Counted from the stretch's first letter, positions 22,553 to 34,590 are shown. The stretch: 64,000 nucleotides of DNA from Ophiobolus disseminans (GCA_010093685.1 MU006257.1:25659-89658), one strand, 5' to 3'. Notes: generated by a model from the letters alone, not told the origin. Numbers and translations are program-made.

Positions 22553-24035
22553 TCATTGCCAGTTTTGCGTTGGATATGGTGGGAAGCAACTCGATGGGAA
22601 TTGGGTGCTTGAGAGTGGAGTTCCTGTAATTGCCGGCTCACAGTACTTTTTCAGCAGATTGGTACAGCCGATACTGAGTTCCTCCCAATCAAATCCTGCA
22701 TCCAGTACCTCCTCTGTCAATGGGCACCACTTGTAGTAGTCCATTAAGTTGGGAATGGGCGTCGCGATCGTCGACAACGTGATGGTAGGAATCTCGAATT
22801 GCAATGATGAGGTGTTCGTTAGCGGAACGCCTTGAGTCGGTCCCGCTTCCCACTGACCGGATGGCCATGTCCAAGCATCATCCCACGTCGCTGTCGGAGT
22901 AAAGTCGTATTTGGTTGTTCCTGGTGGTCTGAGAGCCTGTCAGCACCTAAAACGGATATGGGGAGTAATCTGGTATCCTTACGTTATGCAAACGGTGCGC
23001 CCCTTCAAAACATCGAGATTGTCGCAATTGGACTTCAAGATCGGATTCCATTGGACCAACTCAACCTGGGTAAAGCCGTTCTTACGTGCAATTGACTTGC
23101 AGGTTTGGTTTGCTTGGATCTGATACCGTCACAACAGAACTCATGATGTCATGCGAGCCTCCTTGCGATGCTTCACTCACCTCGTATGTCTTACATGCGT
23201 CTCTGATGCAAACAGTGTTTCCTGGTTCAAGAGTCGAGCATTTGTAATCGATGCCGTTCTGGTAAAGAAAATGGTCGATGGCAAGGCTGTTTGCTTTTGC
23301 GATTGAATCGCATGTATCGCTATCTTTGACAGTATACTGTTTGCCTCCCCAACAAGTGATATTAGGAGCCGGAGTCACGCTATGATGCTCATTAGCTGTG
23401 TCAGTTTCTAGCTGTGCCATAATTGCTTACACGGGTGGACTCTCAGGAATGGTAACCGTTGTATGAGGATACTTTGTGGGCGACACGTTGCAAGATGAAG
23501 CAATCGATGTGAAGGCATCTTCGCTGATGACTCCTGCGCCCGCACTGTTACTCAACATACCTGCAAAGTACTTCAGAGTGCAGTCGTCGCAGTACCCAAC
23601 AGTACGGTCGTGTATTTTGGGTAGGCAGTAGTCCGACGCAGACGCTCCTGTAAGGCATGCTGTATCACGAGCCCAATGGAGTGGCAGCACCAGATCGCTC
23701 GCAGTCTTGGTGTTGTCGAATCCAAAGTCGTATACTGTCGTCCCGCATCGAGTTTTGATGCTGTTTAGCCAGGTGTTGAACGACGAGGTGCAGGTTGAGC
23801 TGCAGTAGTCGCCCAGAAATGTCGCATTGAATGGAACCCCTCTCAAGAGCTCAAGAGACTTGATGAAGCGTGGGCCGCAGGAAATGTCGGTGGATAATGC
23901 TGCTCGACACGGTGCCGGGACTGAAGAATCGACCGCCGCCGGGCTCGGAAAAAGTCTGATACTAAGTGCGAACTCTGAGAAAATGACAAGTGCCAATTGC
24001 GCGAAGAGCAGACTTCGAACTGCTAAATTGGCCAT
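22553..24035 (-). CDS. Secreted Cys-rich protein with two LysM domains
   Basis: Four exons: 24,035-23,431, 23,379-23,181, 23,119-22,983 and 22,928-22,553. Introns of 51, 61 and 54 bp have GTAAGC, GTGAGT and GTAAGG donors; codons stay in phase and give 438 residues. Residues 1-26 are a signal peptide (LLFAQLALVIFSEFALS). A Cys-rich region follows (about 45-190; CSSTCTSSF, CDDCTLKYF), then LysM 1 (about 217-260; YTVKDSDTCDSIA, NTVCI) and LysM 2 (about 267-313; CKSIARKNG, VQWNP, TVCI) and a 125-residue tail with several Cys. Fungal proteins of this build are often coded next to subgroup C chitinases, as here: it is divergent from the chitinase at 25,148. The likely role is chitin binding in the wall or medium. 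Confidence 0.88.
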
Positions 24036-25147
24036 GGCGTTTGCCCACAGAATTGGTGTGCTAGGCTGAAGTCGAGTCGACGCACGACCGAGAATAAGAC
24101 AATGGAATTCTCAGATGAGTGACAGAGTATGAACCAGATGCTCAGAGACTGAATTGGGTCTCTCCTGGCTCGCCACGGCCGCTCCGTCAAGCGGCCAAGG
24201 GCATGTGTGATGCATCATGGAGGCAAGGTATGTCCGCGGAAGCTAAAGCAATGAGGGCTTAGCGCCACCTTCCAAGACTAGTGTTGTTCTCTGCCTGTAC
24301 TGCCGTCCGTGACTAGGATCCATCACTCAGTTCGCCCATCACCACAACCCAGGTCATCGAGATACCCCTGGATATGCACCCGGGCACGTCTTAGTTTGCT
24401 GTGTAACCGTTTCCCTGGACCCCGCAAGGCCTAAGATCGCGAAAATATCCTCGTTCGTCCCCATGTCCTTGCAAGGCATACTTTGGGTTCTCCGACGTTC
24501 TTGCATATCTTGGCTTGCTAACTTCGGTAGACTACGTCTAAGTTGCAACTCAATCTTGGTTAATATAACGTCGTCAGTGCGAGCTGACATTGCATGGGTC
24601 TGGCCTTAGCGGAGGAATCGCGCGATAAGGCTCACCCTCACAAGTATTTGTCTAGGCGTATTTACAGCGAAGGATTTATTGAGTAGTAGACAATTCAACC
24701 CAATTGAGTCCGACGGTTTCAAATAACCGCCAAATTAACGCCCTACGCTATGTACAGACAAGAGATCCATACGCGCCACTCACTTGTGACGGAATGAGAG
24801 CAGTGGAGATGGGTTGCAATGAATGCACCCCGTCTTTTGCACCGCGGATCGCCCACGAAAAGCCTCATACCCGGCCCACGCCTGGTCCGGACCTGCAGAT
24901 ATCGCACTAGTGGTCATCCAGGGTCCACATCCCATAGCATGACAGCCAAAACGATTCTCATGTCAGTATACTTCAGGGCTTTAGCTTGTCTGCTCATGTA
25001 CTCAGACTCAGAGAGAGCAAGCTCTGTCATTCCTTGATTTTCATTCACTCGTTTTGCTATCGGTATCGCATGCCCAAGGGCAGAAATCACCTTTCTACAG
25101 TCCCACCACCTTCACTCTTTATTTGAGTCCGATCTTCTATACCTGTC
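24036..25147. promoter_or_regulatory. Shared divergent promoter region, LysM gene / chitinase
   Basis: 1.1 kb separates two divergently transcribed secreted chitin-related genes, the arrangement expected for co-regulation. No coding sequence with support was found (short ORFs only). Pyrimidine-rich tracts precede the chitinase start (CTACAGTCCCACCACC, TTCACTC). Specific sites were not identified. Confidence 0.5.
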
Positions 25148-28100
25148 ATGAAGTTATGGCGCGAGAAATGGGCAGACTCTGCCTTACCACTAGCAATCTT
25201 GCTCATACTGGTCGTGGTCACCCAACTGACTTCAGCGCAACAGGGTGCCACTTGCAATGCTCTTCAGCCTTGCAAGGTCGGTTGCTGTAGCGCTACGGGT
25301 CACTGTGGTTACGGAGACGAGTTCTGCAAAGATGGTTGCCAGGGGACTTGCAATGCAACCGCAGAATGTGGGCAGCATGCTTTGGAGGACGACTTCGATT
25401 GTCCCCTCAACGTTTGTTGCAGGTGATTGGTATACACACTCTGAAGAAGATCTCGATCTGACTCTTCATAGCGAGTGGGGTTTCTGCGGCTTCGACAGCG
25501 GATTCTGTAACTCCAAATGCCAGAACACGGACAAATCGCAATGCAACCCTGTTAGGTATGCTCTTATACGAAGTTCGTGGACGGAGCTGTATACTGATTA
25601 GTTGGTAGTCGTCCAACCTGCAGCGAAAGCACAGATGCCATGTCCGCGGATGTGCGCATCGCGTACTACGGAGCGTGGAGCGCTAAGCGATCCTGCGATG
25701 CTATGCAACCAGAAACCATACCTGCTGGTGTCTTGACACATATCAATGTGGCCTTCGAATTCATTACCGCGGACCACGAGATCACTGACGAAGTGGGTCA
25801 CATCTCTGGACGTGTTGCTCGTCTCAAGAACATTTATCCGGGGTTGCGCGTGAATATCGCAATCGGTGGATGGGTCTTCAACGATCCGCCCACCCAGACA
25901 CGCTTTTCGGACACGGTCTCATCCGTTCCTAACCGACATAAGTTCATCAAGTCTCTGATAGGCTACATGCAGAAGTACGCACTAGATGGAGTCGATCTCG
26001 GTAAGCCTCCTTTCCAGACGTTGGAAGCATCAAATCGATAGCAATATTGACGCACAGCTAGACTGGGAATATCCTGTGGCCGATGATCGCGGTGGCGTTC
26101 CGCTTGATTATTCCAACTTCGTCCTGTTGTGTGCAGATATCAGAGAGGCTTTCGATTCGTACGATCCCGGCTGGCAACTTACGCTCACACTACCGGCTAG
26201 TTACTGGTACCTCAAGGGGTTTGATATCAAGCGGTTGGAGAAATACGTTGATTGGTTCAACGTTATGACATACGATATCCATGGCCTCTGGGATCAACAT
26301 AACATCTGGACAGGTCCATTCCTTAAAGGACATACCAACATCACGGAAATTGAAGACGGTCTCGATCTGCTATGGCGAAATGATGTTAGCTCCAAAAAGG
26401 TTGTCATGGGATTTGGTTTCTATGGCCGCGGTTTCACGATGGAGGACATGAGCTGCTCCACTCCTCCAAGCTGCACGTTCTCTGGCCCGGGTTTCGCCGG
26501 AGATTGTACCAATGAGCCTGGAATCCTATCGTACAACGGTAAGGCCTTGAATTATGCGACAAAAGTTCACAGCTGACGGTTATTCAGAGGTACTCAACAA
26601 GGAAGGCGAGTTGAGCTCGAGCGTACATTACGATGAAGAGTCATCCGTCAAATACATGACATTCAGCGGTAATCAATGGGTGTCGTACGACGACGCCCAG
26701 TCTTTCGAACGAAAGAAGAAGTACATGTTCTCACGGTGCCTGAAGGGACTGATGATCTGGGAGCTTGGTTTAGACACTGCAAACAATGATGCTCTTGTGG
26801 GCCTCTTTGGAGCAGAGGCGGTCGAGGCGGGTAAACGCGACACCTCTCTTAACCCCAACGAGAGAGACAAACTCGCCCTCGACCTCTCTGCGTATACTGG
26901 CCAGAACTGCTACGTGGCTCCGGGATGTACCAACGGCATCAAAGGAGATTCGAACAGTACCTGTATGGCCGGATATTCCTCCGCGGAGACAGGACACAGT
27001 TTGAAACAAATCCAAGGGGATGTTCTCTATGCCAAGATCTGCAATGAAGGAGAGTATCATCACATCTGCTGTCCGACCAAAGCGATGCCCAAGAACTGCG
27101 AGTGGATCGGAGCGCCTGAGCGGAGCCAATTCGGTTGCAGTGGAGATTGCGGCGCTTCCCAGTTTGAATTGACCACCGATTTCTCCGTCGATCGATACGG
27201 AAAACAGCAATGCGGCAGCGGTAAACGGCACCTATGCTGCGACTCAACGGAAATTCTTCGAAAGTGCAAATGGACGTCAGAATGTGACTGGTCCGACAGC
27301 AACAATGGGAATTGCAAAGCCGGCGAAAAGCAGGTTGCCAAGCGGTATGACAAGGACGATGGAGGCAAGTTGCGAGTTTATTGCTTGTTTGACTTGCACT
27401 GACAGTATCCAGACCAGTGTAAAGTACAAAAAGGTATGGGGAATGGTGGCAGCCAAGGGCCGACGACGCATATCAATTTTAGGTCATACTGCTGCCCGGA
27501 AGACGATGCTCTTGAGGACTGCAAGTGGGCGAATGACGCCGACTACTTCAAAGGAAAATGGGATGGCAGGTCATGGGGGTGTCCAAATTACCCTGGTAAG
27601 CCGGCAGACTACTGCGACAAACTGGGTACGTGATTATTTCCCCACAGCTCTCGACCAATGCTGACGAAGGCGAAGGTGTCTGCCATGCAAAGGATTGTTA
27701 TGCAGGATCTCTCGAGGTCACATCTGCATCTATCACTGAGGCATCTATGGAGGTATCACAATCTGATTCAGCCTGGAATCTTTGTGGTTACGACGTTGCA
27801 CTTTGTTGCGCGCCTCCCTCACGATTCACAAAAGACTGGCCAGTCAATCCAGCTTACCTGTGGAGCGAAGCATTTAGCGACAAGAAAGATGACGTTACCT
27901 GGGAATGGGCGAACAACTTCGGTAACAACCACAAAGATACCAAACCAGACAACCTGGAGGAAGACCCGGGAGAGGATCCGTACGGTTTTGTCATGCTAGA
28001 TGGACCACCTGGATCGATCGCTCAGCAGTTCTCGAAACAATTCACCGTTCTCAGTGAGACAGAAGCTACGAATGTCGTTTCCAGGTCATTCGTCACCACG

Positions 28101-31100
28101 AATCGGACGATATTGGATTCGACTTTTGAACACTCAGATGAAGAGCTGCTGGTCTACTGCAATTATCCACATGACTCGCACCACTGCAAAGAAATTTTCT
28201 ACAAAGGCGCAGCCGACACTATCATCAAGCTACCTCCTCACATCGGAGAAGGCCCTTGGGCAAGGGTGGTGTCGATGGAGCCAGAACATGCGCCAGGCGA
28301 TCTCCCCACATGGGCTATCAGGAAGCGAGAGCTAGCTGGCGTTGAGCGTAACGGCATATACCGACTCAAGATTGACTACAGCTTCAATCTCATCAAGCGA
28401 GACGATGGGCCCGTCAATATGCGTGTCGACTACACGAACTTGCAGAATTACTGGGACGAAGTTACCGACGAAAAGCCCTCTAAGCACCGGCGTTCCGACG
28501 ATCCCTTCCAAAACACAATGAACTTCGACTCGTGGAAGGCGCGTGTCGACAAAGCCAAAAATATCTCATACGCCACGGATCATGACGAATTCAACATTGC
28601 CGCTCGCGGAATCACTACGTTTGAAGACTCGAGCGTGAGCAGTGACAAGCATCTCGCAAAGCGTTGGTGGGGTGCCTTCACAGCGTGGCTCGACAAGCTC
28701 AATCACATCACCAAAGACGGAGATGGTTTTCTTCCGATGGGTGTGAAGAAAATGTTCAACATCTACAGTGGTCGTCTCCAATGCGTCAACCCATCTGGCG
28801 TCACACTCAATGCCGGTCTTGACATCACTGCTGAAGTTAACCTCCAGATGGGCACGCGCTATGCCTACTACTTCTCGGGCACCGTTGTTCCGCCCCACAT
28901 CATCGATACATACATCTTCATCGGTGCTCAGCCCAGCGTCTATGCTGGCATTGACATCCGTGGCAACGCTGAGCTCGGTTACGAGAGTGAGGTGAAGAAG
29001 TTGATCGCCACCATCACTTACCCCGGTCTATCCATCAAAGGAATTGCAACAGTCGGTCCGTCTCTTGATATTCTCGGCCAAATTGCAGGCAAGATTACCG
29101 TTTCTGGCAACCTCAAAGTAGGAGCCAAATATACCATGGATCCGATCGAGATGTACATGCCCAATACCGACGAAAGTCGCAACAAGGCAAGCAGTAAGAT
29201 TAAGTTTGACAAAGACACTGGGCTGCAGCCGGTCTTCCAGGCCGGCGTAAGGGCTACCCTTAGTGCCGAACTCCGCATAACGCCGCGCATCAATTGCGGT
29301 ATCCGGGTCGGCGGTTCGATTGGACCAAGAAAGCAGCCGCTCGTCGAGGCACAAGTGGCGGTTTACGTGAATACATCCGTCTACTTTGAGGCATACGCAA
29401 CCGCAGAAACCCAAGGTCTGACGTCCAATTGGGAATACGGCTACAAAGTCGAGCTCCGCTGGAGAATTGGCCTTGATGCTGTCGCACAACTCTATCTTTA
29501 CGGCGAATGGAGAACGAAAGAATACTACCCCGTGGACTGGCAAACTATTCCCATCTACGGACCGATCGTCGTCACATCTTCTAACGACGACTCGATGAGA
29601 GTTCGTGGTCTAGACAGCAAGCCTTTCTGGGAACTATCGAGCGATCCGCTGCCCAATACAGTCTTCGGAAAGGTATATGCCGTGCCCGTAGCCCACGAGC
29701 CAGCGAGTGCGGACTTGCCTTTGATGACATACAATTCAACAAGCGGTAAATTTGCGATGCCTGCCAATCATTCTAAGAACTCGAACTATAGCCGCCGTGC
29801 AGTGGATGGCGAAGAGAAGGAGTTTATGCTCGGAAGTTTCAAGTGCACGACCAGTCCTAATTCGGTTTGCGACTCTACGAATGACCTGGAGACAAGAGGC
29901 TTGGACCCATTCCGTCCACGTGACTGGCACGAAACGCATCGCGAGCTCGAGGGCCGCGACGACGATATAGCACGGGACTGTCCAGGCAAGGTCCCAAGAT
30001 TGTATTGTGAGTTCTCATCCACGCCACCAACGCTGAATAGCAGCTCACAAATCATAGACAATTGCGCGGCCCTATTTGCAGATATGACCCTGACCGGTCC
30101 AGCAGGGTCTGTGACTGTACCTGGGATCTGTTCAAGTGTTCGAAATTATCTCAGAAACCATGGAATCATTACTAACCAATATCCACTGACCTATGGCACA
30201 GAAAACCGCAATACCAGACAGAGTCAATCCTGCGCAGCCCCTCGAAACCCATGCAGCGGCACGAACGGTATCGACGCCCGATATAAAGCGTCCCTTGGAG
30301 GGCAATGGCCCTTAGTGCCACACATCGCAACATGCGACGAGTTTCCCTTCGCTTCGGTAAGCTTGCCCATTGACTACTGTTTCCACCGTCTCCAAGCATT
30401 CATGCAAGCTGTTCTCAAGAACGATCTCACGGTATCTTACGAGCTGCGCTGACCATGATCCCATGCAGACTGAGGAAGGTGGCTATGGCTATGTCGGGAC
30501 TGCTGCCGGCCTGAATCCCACCAATCCACTCGGAACAACTCGTACCTGTGCGCACGAACCCGGACAAATTCTCCAAGGAAACTGCAACACCCTGGTCGGC
30601 TTCATCGAGACAGACACGGAGTACTTCAACACTCCCGGCACGCCGAATCCCGGGCACGCAGCCTGGTATCCGTGGCAAGGCCAAGGCTCCGGCGGATGGA
30701 CCTCCAAGAACGGCATGGGCGGTCGGCAGCGCCTCGCCCGCTACCCGGTCGACCAGCCCGTCAAACTGCAGGGCATCAATGCCCAAGAGCGAGCTGACCG
30801 CAGCCTCAGCTGGTTCCACAAGCGCAATTTCACCCTCCTTCTCGTCAGCAACCCCGAGACCGGCCATGCGCAGGGCTTCCCAGGCAACCAGTTCTCATCG
30901 GGCACCGTCCAGGGGCAGCCCATAACAAGCCAGGCGTGGATCATGTGTGCCGTGAGCACGCGCGGGCAGGCGAGATTCAGATTCACGCGCGACTACAACG
31001 GCTATTGTTGGGATGGGCAGAGCACGGCGCCGACGTTTCCAAGAGCAGGCCAGGGCACGATGCGCGTGGTGTATTTTAGCTGCAAGATTGACTTTGTCGG

Positions 31101-31278
31101 CGCGACGTTTCCGGTACATACGAAGCGGAGGAGTGTGCCGATTGGGTTTTTCGACGGGATGCCCGTGTATGGGATTGAGCCAGCGAAGGATACGGAGACG
31201 ATTGTGGTGGATGTGCCCGTGGCGAATGTGATGATGCCGGATTCGAGGCAGGCGCTTCCGATATCGTATGATGTCTGA
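25148..31278 (+). CDS. Secreted GH18 chitinase fused to a NucA/NucB-type nuclease domain
   Basis: Eight-exon model: 25,148-25,422; 25,472-25,555; 25,609-26,000; 26,062-26,538; 26,588-27,364; 27,413-27,625; 27,670-30,356; 30,469-31,278; about 1904 residues. A hydrophobic signal (residues about 10-30) precedes Cys-rich CBM18/hevein-like chitin binding (to about 120). GH18 spans about 130-485, with DGVDLDWEYP across the exon 3/4 junction; the catalytic Glu (about 253) is present. Cys-rich repeats (CCP, CKW, CCAPP) fill about 500-800; about 830-1500 is uncharacterised and probably beta-rich. The end carries CDEFPFAS|TEEGG, the signature of NucA/NucB DNases, reconstituted across intron 7 (112 bp). 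Intron 5 is GC-AG. The exon 6/7 junction is uncertain: the best-looking acceptor (27,647) is out of frame, so 27,669 was used. The layout recalls subgroup C chitinases and the zymocin alpha subunit, with a nuclease as cargo. Toxin function is inference. Confidence 0.82.
27365..27412 (+). other. GC-AG intron in the chitinase gene
   Basis: Donor G|GCAAGT, acceptor TATCCAG, 48 bp, with a CACTGAC branch-like motif 11-17 nt before the end. Retaining it introduces a stop (DLH then TGA). Splicing keeps phase and joins a Cys-rich frame on both sides. Confidence 0.7.
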
Positions 31279-31311
31279 GTGGGGAGTGGAAGGTTAGAGA
31301 ATCATATGCTA

Positions 31312-33153
31312 ACGTAAACGGCAAGCGAGTCGGCCGGGCAAGCGAACCGGCCACCTTTGCCAAGATCACACCCCATTCCACCTTCCATCCAATGTCTCAA
31401 CAACCTGATCTTGAATTACTCTCTCGTGAGGACAGGATTATCCTTGCTATCCAAGCTATTAAATCCGACGCGACAATAAGCCAACGGCACGCTGCTGCTA
31501 TCTATGACGTGCCTTAAGCAACCCTCTAAGACCGACGCACTAAAACCACCTCACGACGCGATTCACACCCCAACTCATCAAAGCTTACTAGGCATGAAGA
31601 GGAGACAATTATACAAAACATAAAGAGGCTTGATGCGCGAGGATTTGCCCCAACGCTTAGCTATGTGCATGAAATGGCCATTCAACTGCTAGCTGCCCGT
31701 GCTGGTGGTGAGGTTGGAGAGAAATGGGCTAGAAACCTAGTTAAGCGGAAGCCTGAGATCAAGTCTCAGGTAACAAGACAGCGCGATCACCAGAGAGTTC
31801 TGTGCAGCAATCCAGCTATTATCAGTCTCTGGTTTAACCTTGTATGCAATGTCAAAGCCAAGTATGGCATCCTGGACAAAGATACCTATAACTTTGACAA
31901 GACTGGCTTCCAGATGGGTGTTGGAGGGTCTGTCAAGGTAGTAACAGCGTCTGAGAGGCGTCTTAAACCGCTTGGGGTCCAGCCTAGCAACTGTGAGTGG
32001 GCAACGTTAATTGCTGCTATCAACGCTAAGGGTTGGGTTCTCCCACCCTTCTTCATCTTTAAAGCAAAGAACTACAACCAGGCCTGGTACCACAACCCTA
32101 AGGATTGGAGAATAGGCGTTAGCAAGAACGGCTGGACAACAAATGATCTTGGTCTTGCCTGGCTGAGGCACTTTATCCAGCATACAGAGGCCCGGACAGT
32201 AGGTAGCCACCGGCTGCTGATTATTGATGGCCATGAGAGCCACAAGTCGCTTGCCTTCCAGAAACTATGTGAGGAAAGCAAGGTTATTACCCTCTGTATG
32301 CCTCCTCACACCTCGCATATTCTACAGCCACTTGATGTAGGGTGTTTTGCCCTATTGAAGCAGGCATACAAGAAGGAAATTAATGTCTTGGCAAACAGCT
32401 ACATCACCCACATTGACAAGAAAGCGTTCCTGGCTGCCTTTTCACAGGTGTTTAGTAAGGTGTTTTCATCTGAAAATATCCTATCAAGCTTCCGAGCAAC
32501 AGGCTTGGTTCCAGATAATCCAGAAGTGGTGCTATCAAAGCTTGAAGTAAAGCCTCGTACGCCATCACCACCTCTACCAGGGCCTACTCTCTGGCAACCT
32601 AAAACACCAAGCAATGCTGCTGAGATTAAAGCTCAATCAACTCTGATCTTAACAAGGATAAGAGATCACAGGAGCTCATCTACAGAATCAATCCTTGGGA
32701 TGGTGCAGCAGTTCCAAAAGGGAGCTGAAATAATGGTGCATTCCCAGGTGCTGATGGCAGCTGAGATAGTCAAACTTCAGGCAGCAAATAAAGCTGCCTC
32801 TGAGCGTAAAGCACACAAGAGGAAGCGGATCCAGCTAGAAGGGACTCTATCGCAGCAAGAAGCCGAGGCAATAATTGAGCAGAAGGATGCTAGAGCACTA
32901 GTTGAGGCAGAGAGGCGTGAGAAGAGGGTGCAAACAGGTAGTAGTGGACAGGGTGTTGGGCATTGTAGAAGGTGTAGTGAGACAGGGCATAATAAGCGCA
33001 CATGTAAGAAAGATACTGTAGATATAGCAGATTAATTTAACGTGCTGTGCACTACTGTACGACGTTGTAGTGTTGAGTTATTCATGTGTTGGGGTGGGTG
33101 GTAGCATTAGGTGGCCGGTTCGCTTGCCCGGCCGACTCGCTTGCCGTTTACGT
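31312..33153 (+). mobile_element. pogo/Fot1-type DNA transposon
   Basis: Perfect terminal inverted repeats of about 44 bp (ACGTAAACGGCAAGCGAGTC at the left, its complement at the right), flanked by TA at 31,310-31,311 and 33,154-33,155. 1842 bp with one transposase gene. It is inserted 31 bp beyond the stop codon of the chitinase-nuclease gene, so it probably lies in its 3' UTR. Only a few RIP-type changes are seen, so it is young. Confidence 0.93.
31392..33035 (+). pseudogene. pogo/Fot1 transposase (DDE_1) with C-terminal zinc knuckle, two stops
   Basis: From ATG 31,392 the frame begins with a psq-type helix-turn-helix (IISQRHAAA-like, ISQRHAAAIYDVP) but has two TAA codons near 31,516 and 31,530, both explained by CAA to TAA. 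From 31,665 it is open to 33,035: CENP-B-type region, then the DDE_1 core with DKTGFQMG, LLIIDGHESH and LQPLDVGCF supplying the three acidic residues. Residues near the end form CRRCSETGHNKRTC, a CCHC knuckle. If translated from the downstream Met it would lack the DNA-binding half. Otherwise it looks catalytically complete. Confidence 0.88.
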
Positions 33154-33155
33154 TA

Positions 33156-33627
33156 TGCTTTTTGCTTTGTTCGGCGCGACACTTGGATGGGTGGGGATGT
33201 GGTGAGATAGTTTTGACTGAAGAGCATGATTTGAGAAGGGCGGATACCAGTGAGGTAGTGATAGTTTGAGGCGCAAGGAAAGTGTTTTGGACGAGAGGAA
33301 GGAGGGTGGAGAATAGGCGGGATGGACGCGAAATAACTGAAGGCTGAAAACACGGCTAGGGTTAGATTTTTTTGATTGAGACTGAAGAGACAGAATTGTG
33401 CGGTGTGCAATTCTGGATTAGATGGTCCACTTATATTCTTGTTACGGGTTGTTGTTGTGGAGATAGAGGTAAAAAGGTTGGTAGTGGTACTGGGTTCTGA
33501 CTTGAATGGGTTGGCACGGATTGTGACTGCGCTAGGCTCGAATAGTAATTAAAGTAACATGCACACAGCAAGCGCACCCATGCTCTCCACAATACTCAAC
33601 ATCTACTGCACGCACTTAGAATCTACT
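33156..33627. other. Unassigned flank between pogo element and OrsD element
   Basis: RIP-free, moderately GC sequence that presumably is the original 3' flank of the chitinase gene. No gene recognised. Confidence 0.4.
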
Positions 33628-34107
33628 CTCTCCGTATGAACACCCTCAACCATGGTCCTGGGACCATGGTTGAGCAATCGCTGATTGGCTGCAGCGCTAG
33701 CGCGGGACCATTGGTGAGCGAACATCGAGACCATAGTCGAGCAATTGCTGTACCTGCTCTTCACGCTCCAGCGCACACCCTATACACGCTATACACGCGA
33801 TGCAAGGTAGCAGAGGAGAAAGTGAGGGCAGTCCAGCTATTTTTACGCGATATTCAGCCTACAGCGTGCTCCTATGCCGCGAGCATTGCTGCGCCGTCTA
33901 CGGCCTTGATCACCACCTCAAGAAGCATCACCTCATGCCTGTGCCGCAGCAACGAGAGCTGCTCGCCTTGTACGAAGACTTGCCTCTGCTCCCGCTAGGC
34001 GAGGTCAGCCAGCCTGCATCCTATAGCAATCCCATTGACGCGCTCGGGCCGGCACAGGACGCGTTCCTCTGCTGCTATGCGAGTGGCAGCAGCAGCAGCA
34101 ACAGCAG

Positions 34108-34138
<31 letters not shown>

Positions 34139-34590
34139 GGCAACAGCAGCGCAGCCTGCAGCTTCATCAGCACAAGTCGCGCGAAGATGCAGCAGCACGT
34201 TAACCAGCAGCATAGTGTAAAGCTTACGCGCTGGTCGTCCTCTACAGCAGCCTCGTACAAGGATCACGCAGTGCAGCTCTAGCAGCCAGTCAAGGTGCAG
34301 ACCTTCTTCCGCAAGCGCCGCTACGTCCGCTACTTCATTGTGCAGGAGGAAGCGCAAGAGGAGCAGCAGCAGGAGCAGCAGCAGGAGCAGCAGCAACAGC
34401 AGGGCGACGAGCAGCATGAAACAGAGCGGCCGGGCGGCTACCAGCAGAGGCTTGCTCTTCTCTCCTCTACCCTAGATGCCCTCAAGCGCGAGGACAGCAA
34501 GGCAATTGATCGCATGGTTGCAGAGGCTTCAGCTAAGGACCGTACTGGCTGGTTTAAGCGGACGCAATGGGATAAGCACCTGCAGGCCTA
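33628..34590 (+). pseudogene. OrsD-type zinc-finger element E1, truncated
   Basis: Starts with CTCTCCGTATGAACACC, shared with E2 (47,553) and E3 (60,726). One frame (33,800-34,590, a single TAG at 34,280) codes a C2H2-like OrsD finger (VLLCREHCCAVYGLDHHLKK), a Ser-rich CAG/AGC repeat, a second Cys/His segment (MQQHVNQQHSVKLTRW), a QQQE repeat and WFKRTQWDKHLQAY. At 34,590 homology stops; the rest of the gene, as seen in E3, is missing. OrsD (DUF3505) fingers are typical of the N-terminal part of fungal telomere-linked helicase-like proteins. Function of this copy is lost. Confidence 0.7.
33646..33673. repeat. 13-bp perfect palindrome at E1 start
   Basis: Arms TCAACCATGGTCC (33,646-33,658) and GGACCATGGTTGA (33,661-33,673), 2-nt loop. 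Related half-sites recur in direct orientation downstream as GGACCATTGGTGAGC and GACCATAGTCGAGC. Equivalent palindromes of different sequence occupy this position in E2 and E3. Confidence 0.85.

Noticed and set aside
30432..30468. 37-bp intron as the last intron of the chitinase gene
   Set aside because: In frame but very short; using the GTAAGC donor at 30,357 instead joins CDEFPFAS to TEEGG and rebuilds the conserved nuclease motif.
33995..34417. Minus-strand Leu/Ala-rich ORFs over the CAG/AGC repeats (also 47,911-48,170 and 61,374-61,556)
   Set aside because: They are shadows of the Ser/Gln repeats of the plus-strand OrsD frame.
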